This document shows, in pieces, positions 1-8,019 of a stretch of 64,000 bases of DNA. The notes below the pieces were generated by a model. It did no database searches, had not been told where the DNA came from, and worked only from the letters and a program-made list of their open reading frames with translations. The first letter of the stretch is position 1. Every line of letters begins with the position of its first letter. The position numbers were made by a program, and so were the translations under genes. Origin of the DNA: Ornithinibacillus xuwenensis (GTDB lineage: Bacteria; Bacillota; Bacilli; Bacillales; Amphibacillaceae); assembly GCF_039614845.1 (NCBI RefSeq), contig NZ_JBDIML010000003.1:574819-638818 (forward strand), given 5' to 3'.

Positions 1-825
1 GTCACTGTTGATTAGGAAAATATGGTCTGCATCTAATTCAGCCAGTTTTTCTAAGGAAATTTCAGACCAGTTCGCTTCTGAGCTTTCAGAAATCTCTTTT
101 ACTACGTTTGGTGCTGTTAATCCTAAATCACCATATAAAACATCACCACTAGATAAGGATTCACTTACAACATAGAAAGTATTACTTACTAACCATATCG
201 CTGCTGCTGAATCATCGCCGATTGCTTCTTGGATTTGTTCCTTAGCATCAGCTGCTTTTTCATCATAATCAGCTAGTACTTGTTCTGCTTTTTCTTCTTC
301 TCCGAATACTTTACCAATTTCTAGTAACTCATCGCGCCAATCATTATTTTGTGCAGTTCCCACTACATAAGTTGGAGCAATTCTACTATATTGATCATAT
401 TTATTTCCTTCTACCATTGCTGCAGAATCCATAATTAATAAATCTGGTTTGAAGCTAGCTACCGCTTCTAATGGAAGATCGTACGGTATTGTCGGGACAT
501 CTTTTAAGGATTCTTGTAAATAATCTTGAGTACCGTTACTAACAGACCACTGTGCCACTGGAGTAATTCCTAATGCAACTAGGTAGTCCTCTAAATAAGA
601 AGCAATAACACGCTTAGGCTCTGCAGGAATTGTTACTTCATTTCCCATCGCATCTGTTAACGTACGGTCTGTTTTTTCTGCTGACTCTTCACCATTATCG
701 TTCTGTTCGGCTGAAGTGTCATCATTTTGTCCTGCATCTTCATTCTCGTCATTACCACATGCTGCAAGTAGCAATACCAACAACAGTAAACTCACAATTA
801 TGTAAAACTTGCTTTTGAATTTCAT
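1..825 (-). CDS. Iron-siderophore ABC transporter substrate-binding lipoprotein (3' end cut by window edge)
   Basis: The frame is open from an ATG at 825 to the window edge (275 codons). It has a lipoprotein signal: a basic start, a Leu/Val-rich core and a lipobox LLAAC with the lipidated Cys at residue 23, then an Asp/Glu/Asn-rich linker. The mature part has the FecB/FhuD-type core (motifs PAEPKRVIASY, FKPDLLIMDS, YDQYSRIAPT), which binds ferric siderophores at the outer face of the membrane. The start is supported by an AGGGGAT Shine-Dalgarno. It is divergent from two FecCD permeases across a Fur box, so it should supply their substrate. Family length is about 310-330 residues, so roughly 50 C-terminal residues lie outside the window. 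The exact siderophore cannot be read. Confidence 0.9.
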   Translation of the reverse strand, partial: MKFKSKFYIIVSLLLLVLLLAACGNDENEDAGQNDDTSAEQNDNGEESAEKTDRTLTDAMGNEVTIPAEPKRVIASYLEDYLVALGITPVAQWSVSNGTQDYLQESLKDVPTIPYDLPLEAVASFKPDLLIMDSAAMVEGNKYDQYSRIAPTYVVGTAQNNDWRDELLEIGKVFGEEEKAEQVLADYDEKAADAKEQIQEAIGDDSAAAIWLVSNTFYVVSESLSSGDVLYGDLGLTAPNVVKEISESSEANWSEISLEKLAELDADHIFLINSD

Positions 826-868
826 TTGACTATCCCCTTGTATGTAATTTTATAGATTCACAAATTAA

Positions 869-891
869 ATGATAACAATTCTCATTATCAT
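869..891. promoter_or_regulatory. Fur box between divergent siderophore genes
   Basis: The sequence ATGATAACAATTCTCATTATCAT is split here as ATGATAACA, ATTCT, CATTATCAT and is a near-palindrome matching the Fur consensus (inverted TGATAAT units). It lies between the binding-protein start (825) and the first permease (1014), so it can repress both directions when iron is plentiful. Confidence 0.85.
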
Positions 892-1013
892 TTGCAATCA
901 TTATTATATCTTCCTTCTTATATTTTTGCTCAAAGTTACTTTTTATACTATAATAATAACGATTTTCACCATTACTTATTCGCAATATTATTAAGATATC
1001 AGGAGTTCTGTAT

Positions 1014-2057
1014 ATGGCTAAAAGCACATTAGAAAAAATACATACTAAATTCTCAAAACCAAGCAATCTAGTTATTGCGACGTTTATATTAGGTGGAGGA
1101 ACCGTCTTTCTAGTTCTCTCCATTGCATTATCAATTTTGTACGGGGCATCCGATATCAGCTTTCAAACGATTTGGCAAAGCATCACGAATTTCGATCCTG
1201 CTTCTACTTCCCATCAAATTATTAGAGGTCTACGGATACCTCGAGCTCTTGCAGCAGCTTTAATTGGTGCTGCCCTTGCTATCTCTGGTTCTCTTATGCA
1301 AGGAATGACTCGAAATCCACTTGCCTCTCCATCTATTATGGGCGTAACCGCTGGCGCAACTTTTATGATGGCAATTGCGTTAATTGTCATGCCAGGAGCA
1401 TCTAATTTTGTCATGATGCTATGGGCATTTGCTGGAGCTGGTATTGGTGTTGCCATCGTATTCGGTGTCGGTTCCATATCCAAGTCTGGGTTGACTCCAG
1501 TTAAGCTCGCCCTTGCTGGTACCGCTGTAACTGCAATACTAAGCTCTTTATCATCTGCCATTGCCATTCATTTTAATGTCGCAAAGGATATAAGTTTCTG
1601 GTATGCGGGCGGGGTATCAAGTGTACAATGGATTCATGTCAAGCTGTTGTGGCCGATTGCACTTATTGGTTTTATCATTGCCTTTTTATTAGCTAAATCC
1701 ATTACTGTATTATCCTTAGGAGAAGACGTTGCCAAGAGCCTAGGACATCAAACATTTCTAATCAAAACAGTAGGCACCGTAGTTGTCTTATTACTCACAG
1801 GTGCTGCCATTTCGGTGTCTGGAACAATTGGCTTCATTGGATTAGTTATCCCCCATATTACACGCTTCCTTGTCGGAGTGGATTATAGGTGGATTGTGCC
1901 GTGCTCTGCGGTACTTGGGGCATTACTACTAGTCATTGCCGATACGGCATCACGAATGATTAATCCGCCATTTGAAACACCAGTAGGAACTGTAACAGCA
2001 ATAGTCGGGGTTCCTTTCTTCCTCTATTTGGCACGACGTGAAGGGGGAAAAATGTAA
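1014..2057 (+). CDS. FecCD-family ferric-siderophore permease, subunit 1
   Basis: This 347-residue polytopic membrane protein belongs to the FecCD/BtuC family, which forms the transmembrane channel of siderophore importers. Visible family motifs are LRIPRALAAALIGAALAISG, the coupling-helix-like LSLGEDVAKSLG and GFIGLVIPHITRFLVG. The start is preceded by AGGAG. Its stop overlaps the next permease start by one base, so the two are translationally coupled. It pairs with the binding protein encoded upstream on the other strand. No ATPase gene follows, so an ATPase must be supplied from elsewhere in the genome, as YusV does for FeuABC in B. subtilis. Confidence 0.93.
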   Translation: MAKSTLEKIHTKFSKPSNLVIATFILGGGTVFLVLSIALSILYGASDISFQTIWQSITNFDPASTSHQIIRGLRIPRALAAALIGAALAISGSLMQGMTRNPLASPSIMGVTAGATFMMAIALIVMPGASNFVMMLWAFAGAGIGVAIVFGVGSISKSGLTPVKLALAGTAVTAILSSLSSAIAIHFNVAKDISFWYAGGVSSVQWIHVKLLWPIALIGFIIAFLLAKSITVLSLGEDVAKSLGHQTFLIKTVGTVVVLLLTGAAISVSGTIGFIGLVIPHITRFLVGVDYRWIVPCSAVLGALLLVIADTASRMINPPFETPVGTVTAIVGVPFFLYLARREGGKM

Positions 2058-3073
2058 TGAAAGTGGGCATTAGTCAAACAAATAGAACATGGATAGTGGC
2101 AATTATATTACTCATTGGAATTATTGGTACGATATTAGTGAATCTAAATCTAGGTGTCATCCGTATTCCGCCACTAGAAGTAGTAAAGACATTTCTAGGT
2201 CACGGAGATGATTATAACAGTATGATACTCATGCAATTTCGATTACCACGTATTGTGATTGCAATTTTAATCGGAGCTGCAATGGCTGTATCAGGAGCTA
2301 TCTTACAAAGTATTACACATAATGAATTAGCTGACCCTGGAATTATCGGAATTAATGCTGGGGCAGGTTTTTCGGTTGTTCTGTACATTTATTTATTTCA
2401 AAACAGTTTGTCCGAATTAACGACAACATCGATTTTCTTTTTACCACTTACTGCTTTAACTGGATCATTGGTTGCCGCTGTCTTGATTTATCTACTCTCG
2501 TGGAAGAACGGTATCTCGCCAATTCGATTGATTTTAGTAGGGATTGGAATTAACAGTGCATTCGCTGCGTTAATCATCATGTTCCAATTGAAAATGGACC
2601 CAACTGACTTTACTCGTGCACAAGTATGGTTGTCTGGAGATATAGCTGGAACAGATTGGACATATGTACTTGCACTACTTCCGTGGGTATTGATATTCAT
2701 TCCGTTAGCCCTTTATCAATCCAATGTATTAAATGCATTACAATTAGGCGATGACGTGGCAAAAGGGCTTGGATCACGGGTTGAATTAAACCGTTTTGGC
2801 TTACTCTTCATCGCTGTCGCACTCGCCGGATCAAGTGTAGCTGTTGGTGGTGGAATTGCCTTCGTTGGCCTTGTCACACCCCATTTATCCAAAAAGTTAG
2901 TAGGTGTTAGTCACTATGCCTTTCTCCCAATCACTGCGTTACTGGGATCATTATTGCTGCTAGTATCCGATACAATTGGGCGCAATATTCTATCCCCTTC
3001 TGAAATTCCAGTTGGGCTTATTGTGTCACTAGTTGGTGGCTGTTATTTCGTCTATTTACTCATGAAAAGCTAG
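2057..3073 (+). CDS. FecCD-family ferric-siderophore permease, subunit 2
   Basis: This 338-residue second FecCD-type channel subunit has motifs FRLPRIVIAILIGAAMAVSG, LQLGDDVAKGLG and GGIAFVGLVTPHLSKKLVG. Its start overlaps the stop of the preceding permease (TAATG), which is typical of heterodimeric siderophore channels. A flavoprotein reductase gene follows 35 bases downstream. The closest relative in this window is the permease at 32513-33541, which shares the same motifs, so the two loci are paralogous systems. Confidence 0.93.
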   Translation: MKVGISQTNRTWIVAIILLIGIIGTILVNLNLGVIRIPPLEVVKTFLGHGDDYNSMILMQFRLPRIVIAILIGAAMAVSGAILQSITHNELADPGIIGINAGAGFSVVLYIYLFQNSLSELTTTSIFFLPLTALTGSLVAAVLIYLLSWKNGISPIRLILVGIGINSAFAALIIMFQLKMDPTDFTRAQVWLSGDIAGTDWTYVLALLPWVLIFIPLALYQSNVLNALQLGDDVAKGLGSRVELNRFGLLFIAVALAGSSVAVGGGIAFVGLVTPHLSKKLVGVSHYAFLPITALLGSLLLLVSDTIGRNILSPSEIPVGLIVSLVGGCYFVYLLMKS

Positions 3074-3108
3074 CTATCGTTAAACAACACAAAGTAAGGG
3101 AGATTCTT

Positions 3109-4104
3109 ATGGGAGAAAATAACGACATATATGATGTCATTATCATCGGTGGCGGTACAACAGGTTTATTTACTGCTTTCTATTGTGGCATGCGAAATTT
3201 AAAGACAAAACTCATCGAATTTAAATCGGAGTTCGGCGGTAAAGTGAAGCAAATGTTTCCCGACAAGCTCATCTATGATGTTGGTGGGATCCCACCTATT
3301 ACGGGAGACGCATTAGTAGAACAAATGAAAGAACAAGCTACCTTGCATCATCCGACTATCATTCAGAATCAATGGATTGAGATGATAGCGAAAACGAATG
3401 ATGGAGTGTTTACATTGACATCATCAGATGGAGCAGTTCATCAAGCTAAAACCGTAATCCTGGCGACTGGAAATGGTAGATTTGATCCAATAAAACTGAA
3501 CCTAAATCATATCGAAGCATTTGAAGCAAAAAGCATTCATCATACGATAAGCAACCCACAGCAATTTGCTGGGAAGAAAATTATGATAGCTTCCAGTTTT
3601 AAAACTGGATTGGAATGGGCGCTTGCTTTAGTGAACATTGCTGAAAAAGTATATTTAGTCAATCGGAAAAATACCTTTCAGAAAGCTTCGGAGGATGACC
3701 TTCAACGTCTTGAAAAATCCTCTATTATGGTAAGAATGGATTGTAATTTACAGGCTCTTCGTGGAGAAGATGGTTGGTTACATGAAGTAACGCTGGAATC
3801 TGAAAAAGGTGAGGAACAAATTCGGGTTGACCATCTGCTTACTTTTAATGGACTTCAAATGGTCTCCACTCCATTTGAAAGCTGGGGATTAGATACAGAT
3901 GGTGGTCGAGTAGCCGTCAATCATCAGATGATGTCCAACATAGAAGGGATATTCGCTGCGGGAGATGCAGCAGCATATCCAGGAAAAACAATGCTCATCG
4001 CTTCTGGTTACGCCGAAGCCCTATCTGCCGTTAACAGTGTAGCGAAATACCTAAATCCCAAAGCACCTGCTCAGGTTTACAGTACAATCATTTATCGGAA
4101 ATAA
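3109..4104 (+). CDS. FAD-dependent ferredoxin-NADP reductase-like protein with a degenerate NADPH site
   Basis: This 331-residue protein is of the thioredoxin-reductase-like ferredoxin/flavodoxin-NADP reductase type (YumC/YcgT family). The N-terminal FAD motif IIGGGTTGLF and the C-terminal FAD motif GIFAAGDAAAYPGK are intact. The second Rossmann motif, normally GGGDSA/GGGDTA, reads ASSFKTG here, so NADPH binding is doubtful. The paralogue at 34665-35723 keeps GGGDTA. It sits behind two siderophore permeases, which suggests reduction or release of imported ferric siderophore. It starts after AAGGGAG. The reductase function is inferred from family and context; the electron donor is open. Confidence 0.82.
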   Translation: MGENNDIYDVIIIGGGTTGLFTAFYCGMRNLKTKLIEFKSEFGGKVKQMFPDKLIYDVGGIPPITGDALVEQMKEQATLHHPTIIQNQWIEMIAKTNDGVFTLTSSDGAVHQAKTVILATGNGRFDPIKLNLNHIEAFEAKSIHHTISNPQQFAGKKIMIASSFKTGLEWALALVNIAEKVYLVNRKNTFQKASEDDLQRLEKSSIMVRMDCNLQALRGEDGWLHEVTLESEKGEEQIRVDHLLTFNGLQMVSTPFESWGLDTDGGRVAVNHQMMSNIEGIFAAGDAAAYPGKTMLIASGYAEALSAVNSVAKYLNPKAPAQVYSTIIYRK

Positions 4105-4130
4105 TCATAGGATTACTAGAAATGTAAAAC

Positions 4131-4172
4131 ACCCCAAATGCTAGTGTGAAGGCCTAACTTTTGGGGTATTTT
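4131..4172 (+). terminator. Intrinsic terminator after siderophore operon
   Basis: The stem ACCCCAAA (4131-4138) pairs with TTTGGGGT (4160-4167), followed by ATTTTG. It ends the rightward permease-reductase transcript and faces the convergent SDR gene. Confidence 0.7.
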
Positions 4173-4227
4173 GATTCAACAAGGTTACATTATTTTACTG
4201 TTCAAATAGAATGCTGTTAACGATCTA

Positions 4228-4965
4228 TTATTGTGCTGTATAGCCACCATCCACAACAAGAGAGTTACCAGTCATGAAGCTAGAATCATCACTTGCTAAG
4301 AATAGTACGGCTTTTGCCATTTCTTCTGGTTGACCTAGTCGTTTCATTGGTGTTGCATTCGTTAGGAAACCTCTATCTGTTTCACCAAGAATTGGCGTTT
4401 CGATAAATCCAGGGCATAGTGCATTAACACGAATATTGCGTTCTGCATACTCCAAGCCAAGAGAACGAGTTAAATTAACAACGCCACCTTTTGCTGCATT
4501 ATAGGCTGCACTTCCTGGTGACCCTACCCAGCCATACATAGAAGCTGTATTAACGATGACACCACTACCAGCTTTCAAGAATTCTTTAATAGCAGCTTGT
4601 GCAACTAAGAATACGCCATCTAAATCAACTTCCACCGTTTTTCTCCATTCAGCATAAGTTAATTCCTCTGTTGGCTTAACTGCTCCAATTCCAGCGTTAT
4701 TAAATAGAACGTCCACCTTACCAAAAGTAGATAAAGTAGTATCAAATATATTTTTTACATCTGCTTCAATTGTTACATCTGCTTTAACAAAAATAGCTTC
4801 TGCACCTTGCGATTTTAATTCTTCTTCAAAAGCGACACCTGTTTTTTCATTCATATCTACTAGTACTAATTTTGCCCCTTCAGAAGCAAATAATCGTGCT
4901 GTGGCAGCACCAATTCCAGAGACTCCACCAGTGATTACTGCTACTTTATCCTGTAGTTTTCCCAT
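4228..4965 (-). CDS. SDR-family NAD(P)-dependent oxidoreductase
   Basis: This 245-residue classical short-chain dehydrogenase has the cofactor motif TGGVSGIGAATA near residue 12, NNAGIG near 88, a catalytic Ser in NTASMYG, the YNAAKGG catalytic Tyr/Lys pair and a C-terminal SFMTGNSLVVDGG. It uses NAD(P)H to oxidise or reduce an alcohol or ketone, possibly an acyl or sugar substrate; the substrate is not predictable. It starts at ATG after AGGAGG. It is divergent from a TetR regulator with a perfect palindrome between them, which suggests that the regulator controls it in response to a small molecule. Confidence 0.92.
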   Translation of the reverse strand: MGKLQDKVAVITGGVSGIGAATARLFASEGAKLVLVDMNEKTGVAFEEELKSQGAEAIFVKADVTIEADVKNIFDTTLSTFGKVDVLFNNAGIGAVKPTEELTYAEWRKTVEVDLDGVFLVAQAAIKEFLKAGSGVIVNTASMYGWVGSPGSAAYNAAKGGVVNLTRSLGLEYAERNIRVNALCPGFIETPILGETDRGFLTNATPMKRLGQPEEMAKAVLFLASDDSSFMTGNSLVVDGGYTAQ

Positions 4966-5072
4966 TGTCGAATCCTCCTGTATAATGTAATGAACAGCTA
5001 ATAATTGAAACTGTTTACACTTTTATTGTAGTATTTTGCTTTTTGTAACCCAACCATCAATACTATTTATCG

Positions 5073-5089
5073 TGTCTATTAAATAGACA
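5073..5089. promoter_or_regulatory. Candidate TetR operator palindrome
   Basis: TGTCTATT-A-AATAGACA is a perfect 8-bp inverted repeat around one base. It lies in the divergent SDR/TetR intergenic region, 49 bases before the regulator start. Its size and position suit a TetR dimer. The binding protein is inferred. Confidence 0.65.
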
Positions 5090-5137
5090 TTACATACAAA
5101 AGTGTCTTCTTATTCTAAATTTCTAGGAGGTACCATC

Positions 5138-5737
5138 ATGTCTGAATACCTATCAACTCCAAGAAAAAATCGAACAAAAGAACATTTCCAACTAGCACTT
5201 ATTGACCTAATCAAAGAAAAAGGGTTCCAGTCTGTAACCGTAAAAGATACTGTGAACTATTCCAAATACAACCGAAGCACCTTCTATACCCATTATCAGG
5301 ATAAATTTGATTTAGCGGAGGACCTTCTTTGTACCATGCTTGATGGGCTAGTGGAGTCTGTTGGGAAATCATATCACTCGAAACAAAAGGTTAATACGGA
5401 TTATCTAACGGCAAGGTCATTTCGCATTATTTCCTATATTTTTGAAAATCGTAACTTTTTCGAGTTGATTAACTACCAAGATACCATTCCTGAATTGCAT
5501 ACTAGATTTCCGAATACCATCCTAAAAATCTATCAGGAAAAATTTCAATTTGAAACGATAGATAACTTACCCGTGGATATGGGATACTTCAAGCGTTACA
5601 CTGCATATGGATTTTATGGTCTTTTATCTAACTGGATTAATACAGGGTTTAAAGCTTCACAAGAGGAATTTATTGAGGAGGTAATTCGATTATCACGGAC
5701 TCATATTGCTTCGGTAAGGTTTATTGGTGAGAGTTAA
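5138..5737 (+). CDS. TetR/AcrR-family transcriptional regulator
   Basis: This 199-residue protein begins at ATG 5138, chosen over the upstream GTG at 5102 because a full AGGAGG lies 7 bases before it. The N-terminal region has a TetR helix-turn-helix (about residues 10-55, motif VTVKDTVNYSKYNRSTFYTH), followed by an all-helical ligand domain resembling the TetR_C_7/DhaS-like group. It is divergent from the SDR gene and probably represses that gene and itself via the palindrome at 5073-5089. The inducer is unknown. Confidence 0.88.
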   Translation: MSEYLSTPRKNRTKEHFQLALIDLIKEKGFQSVTVKDTVNYSKYNRSTFYTHYQDKFDLAEDLLCTMLDGLVESVGKSYHSKQKVNTDYLTARSFRIISYIFENRNFFELINYQDTIPELHTRFPNTILKIYQEKFQFETIDNLPVDMGYFKRYTAYGFYGLLSNWINTGFKASQEEFIEEVIRLSRTHIASVRFIGES

Positions 5738-5771
5738 TGTATTGTATAGATTTTTTACAGAATAATAGCAA

Positions 5772-5795
5772 TAAAAAAACCCGCTTTCTGCGGGT
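5772..5795 (-). terminator. Terminator of the leftward sulfur-gene transcript
   Basis: On the minus strand the stem ACCCGC/GCGGGT with a 5-base loop is followed by seven T residues. It lies after the glutaredoxin gene, the last gene of the leftward rhodanese group. Confidence 0.8.
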
Positions 5796-5896
5796 GTATG
5801 ATCAGTATTTTTCTGATTAATAAACTATAATCATCGATAACTTCAGCATATGAAAGCTCCAAGAGAAGCTATCATTTATCTCAAATGCTGTCATGA

Positions 5897-6142
5897 TTAA
5901 TTAGCCTTCGTATTTAATACCTCTATCATTCGAACTGGATCAAATCCGAAAATCCATTCATCTCTTACATTTATCTGCGGAACAGATAATTTTCGTGTTT
6001 TGGCAATTAACTTAATCATTGCCAATGGATTTAAATCTACGTTTACTTCTTTATAGTCAGCATTCATATTCGTTAAGAACTCCCTAACCATGTTACATAC
6101 TGGGCACATCGTTGTTGTGTATAGTGTTATTTCGTTATTCAA
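5897..6142 (-). CDS. Glutaredoxin-family protein
   Basis: This 81-residue small thioredoxin-fold protein has a CPVC redox motif at residues 13-16 (TTTMCPVCNMVREFL) and the cis-Pro motif SVPQINV. It should carry out thiol-disulfide or persulfide exchange in the cytosol. It is the last gene of a leftward group with DUF302 and rhodanese genes, so a role in reducing protein persulfides or mixed disulfides fits. The sequence is compact but within glutaredoxin family range. Confidence 0.85.
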   Translation of the reverse strand: MNNEITLYTTTMCPVCNMVREFLTNMNADYKEVNVDLNPLAMIKLIAKTRKLSVPQINVRDEWIFGFDPVRMIEVLNTKAN

Positions 6143-6229
6143 TTCATAAAAACCTCTAATCTATTGATTTAAGTAAAGGAAGGAACAAGTTCTACGCAAT
6201 AGCTAAGGAAACTTATGTTGACCCTTTAA

Positions 6230-6616
6230 TTATTTGCTCTTATCTATACAAGCAATTAATCTTTTTTCAATATCCGTAGCAACCTCTTGTATAGACTCAT
6301 CTTCAACCATTTGAATAAGAGCACTTGGCTTTGGCATTCCAATTTTTGTTTTTCTTTGGCTATCCTGATACACAACAATCTTACAAGGAAGAAAATAGCC
6401 AATCAACTGGTTTGCTGTTAATACGTTTAGTGCCTCTTGCGGATTACAGACCTCTAATATTGTAAAAGGATGTTCTAAATCAAAGCCTTTATGTTGTAAT
6501 GTTTCTTTCACATTAAACTGCCACTGTACTCCAAACTTTTCTTCCTTTAAATTCGCTTCCAGTGATTTTATCGCTTCATCAATTGTTTTGGCTGTCTCAA
6601 CCGTATAGTGAAACAT
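6230..6616 (-). CDS. DUF302-domain protein
   Basis: This 128-residue DUF302 protein has motifs MFHYTVETAKTIDEAI at the start and FTILEVCNPQEALNVL in the middle. An ATG exists at 6637, but AAGGAG lies 9 bases before the ATG at 6616 and the family begins there, so 6616 is used. The biochemical role of DUF302 is not established. The domain often occurs beside rhodanese and sulfur-metabolism genes, as here. One conserved-looking Cys is present in EVCNP. Confidence 0.82.
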   Translation of the reverse strand: MFHYTVETAKTIDEAIKSLEANLKEEKFGVQWQFNVKETLQHKGFDLEHPFTILEVCNPQEALNVLTANQLIGYFLPCKIVVYQDSQRKTKIGMPKPSALIQMVEDESIQEVATDIEKRLIACIDKSK

Positions 6617-6642
6617 GTAATCCATCTCCTTAAGCATGTTAG

Positions 6643-6942
6643 TTATTCGCTAGTACTAGTCCAAGCATTCATACCACCTATCATGTCCTCTACCTGATAC
6701 CCTAATGCTTCAAGAATGCCACAGGCAGCTTTACTACGATTACCAGATTGGCACGTAATAATATAGTTATTTGCTTTGTCTAGCTCATGCTTACGTAATG
6801 CTAATTGCCCTAGTGGGATATGCTTCGCTCCAGGGATTTTACCTGTTGCTACTTCACTACGCTCACGAACATCAATAACGATTACTTCTTCACCATTCTG
6901 AAGACGTTTTACAACTTCTTCAGGTGATACTTGCTTTGCCAT
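6643..6942 (-). CDS. Single-domain rhodanese (sulfurtransferase)
   Basis: This 99-residue single rhodanese domain has the catalytic loop CQSGNRS and the family start VIDVRERSEVATGKIPGAKH. The active-site Cys carries a persulfide and hands sulfane sulfur to an acceptor such as a thiol, TusA or sulfite. It is cytosolic, with no signal peptide. It is the second of three rhodanese genes in a row read leftward between a CstR operator (7683) and the DUF302 gene. It is very similar to the one at 7366-7662, a probable local duplication. Confidence 0.9.
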   Translation of the reverse strand: MAKQVSPEEVVKRLQNGEEVIVIDVRERSEVATGKIPGAKHIPLGQLALRKHELDKANNYIITCQSGNRSKAACGILEALGYQVEDMIGGMNAWTSTSE

Positions 6943-6957
6943 AATTGACTCCCTTTC

Positions 6958-7317
6958 TTAAATCCAAGCACTCATACCGCCTCTTACATTGGATATCTTT
7001 TGAAATCCTTGTTTTTTAAGCATTTTAGCAGCTTTGGCACTTCTCATACCACTTTGGCAAATCACAACGATTTCCTTTTCCTTCTCTAAGTTACCTACCT
7101 TACTAGCTAGATTTGACAGGGGAATATTTTTAAAAGGCTTGCGGTGATTAGCTTTATACTCACCAGGTGTACGGACATCAATAAATTGTACTTGGTTATC
7201 CTTGAACTTATCTTTTGCCTCTTGAACACTTATATTCGTAATGCCTTTAACTGGCATAAAGCGATTTACTAAAAATGCGATGATTATAATTAATAGAATC
7301 CACTCGATTGTATCCAT
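6958..7317 (-). CDS. Membrane-anchored rhodanese
   Basis: This 119-residue protein has one N-terminal membrane helix (about residues 5-20, EWILLIIIIAFLVNRFM) followed by a rhodanese domain with catalytic loop CQSGMRS near residue 88. The domain is probably cytosolic and tethered to the membrane. The architecture resembles YqhL-like rhodaneses of Bacillus. It should move sulfane sulfur near the membrane, possibly receiving it from a membrane quinone-linked oxidase, which is not present in this window. Confidence 0.88.
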   Translation of the reverse strand: MDTIEWILLIIIIAFLVNRFMPVKGITNISVQEAKDKFKDNQVQFIDVRTPGEYKANHRKPFKNIPLSNLASKVGNLEKEKEIVVICQSGMRSAKAAKMLKKQGFQKISNVRGGMSAWI

Positions 7318-7365
7318 TTTATTACTCCTATGTTGTTAAAATTTTTTGGAAGAGATAAGAAGAAA

Positions 7366-7662
7366 TCACTCCATATCTCCTTCCCACTCAAGCATTCCGC
7401 CTACCATATTGGTTACATGAAATCCATTTTGAATCAGGAATTGACATGCATTCCCACTTCTACCTCCTGAACGACATACCATATAGTAATGCTCCTCTTT
7501 ATCTAATTCTTCTACACGATTAGGAACTTGCCCTAGTGGAATGTGCTTTGCACCAGGAATTTTTCCCATTGCCACTTCTTCATCTTCTCTGACATCAACG
7601 ATATTTAGTTTTTCACCTGCTAATAATTTTTGTTCTAGTTCTTTTGCTGGGATTTCTCTCAT
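7366..7662 (-). CDS. Single-domain rhodanese
   Basis: This 98-residue rhodanese has the catalytic loop CRSGGRS and the start MREIPAKELEQKL. It is the first gene of the leftward rhodanese group. A perfect CstR-type operator lies 20-35 bases before its start, so induction by persulfides is expected. A decayed paralogue of this gene type lies at 21324-21623, next to the second yrk cluster. Confidence 0.9.
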   Translation of the reverse strand: MREIPAKELEQKLLAGEKLNIVDVREDEEVAMGKIPGAKHIPLGQVPNRVEELDKEEHYYMVCRSGGRSGNACQFLIQNGFHVTNMVGGMLEWEGDME

Positions 7663-7682
7663 AGCATTTCCTCCAAATTCAT

Positions 7683-7698
7683 ATACCCATTAGGGTAT
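7683..7698. promoter_or_regulatory. CstR/CsoR-type operator 1
   Basis: ATACCCATTAGGGTAT has the inverted ATACCC/GGGTAT arms known for CstR and related CsoR-family operators. It lies immediately upstream of the rhodanese at 7366-7662. Confidence 0.85.
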
Positions 7699-7753
7699 AA
7701 TTTTCTTAAAAAGAAAAGTCCATCAACTCTTCCTTCTACCTGAATTGCTGAAC

Positions 7754-8014
7754 TTATCTACTTTTAACGAGTAATTCTACTGCTTCTTTCACTACTTGTT
7801 GGGTGCTTTCTCCATTTGCAATATTTTCGCGAACACATTGCTCTAAGTTCATACTTACAATCAATCCAACCGTACGGTCTATTGCACTTCTTGAAGCAGA
7901 TAATTGCGTAATGACCTCTTTACAGTCCTGGCCTTTCTCAATCATACTTAAAACACCCTTGATTTGGCCTTCAATTCGCTTTAGTCGATTGACAACTGAT
8001 TTATCATATTCCAT
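7754..8014 (-). CDS. cstR: CstR-like persulfide-sensing CsoR-family repressor
   Basis: This 86-residue all-helical repressor has motifs NRLKRIEGQIKGVLSMIEKG, DCKEVITQLSASRSAIDR and MNLEQCV. Copper-sensing CsoR needs Cys-His-Cys. Here the His position before the second Cys is Asn (NLEQC), as in Staphylococcus aureus CstR (NLIEC), leaving two Cys that form di- to tetrasulfide links with reactive sulfur. The start is taken at 8014 because AAGGAG is 8 bases upstream; the GTG at 8023 overlaps that site. It is expected to bind the eight ATACC/GGGTAT boxes in this region and to release them on persulfide stress. Confidence 0.9.
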   Translation of the reverse strand: MEYDKSVVNRLKRIEGQIKGVLSMIEKGQDCKEVITQLSASRSAIDRTVGLIVSMNLEQCVRENIANGESTQQVVKEAVELLVKSR

Positions 8015-8019
8015 TACTA

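Noticed and set aside
5102..5137. Upstream GTG start for the TetR gene
   Set aside because: A perfect AGGAGG stands before ATG 5138, and the added residues do not fit the family.
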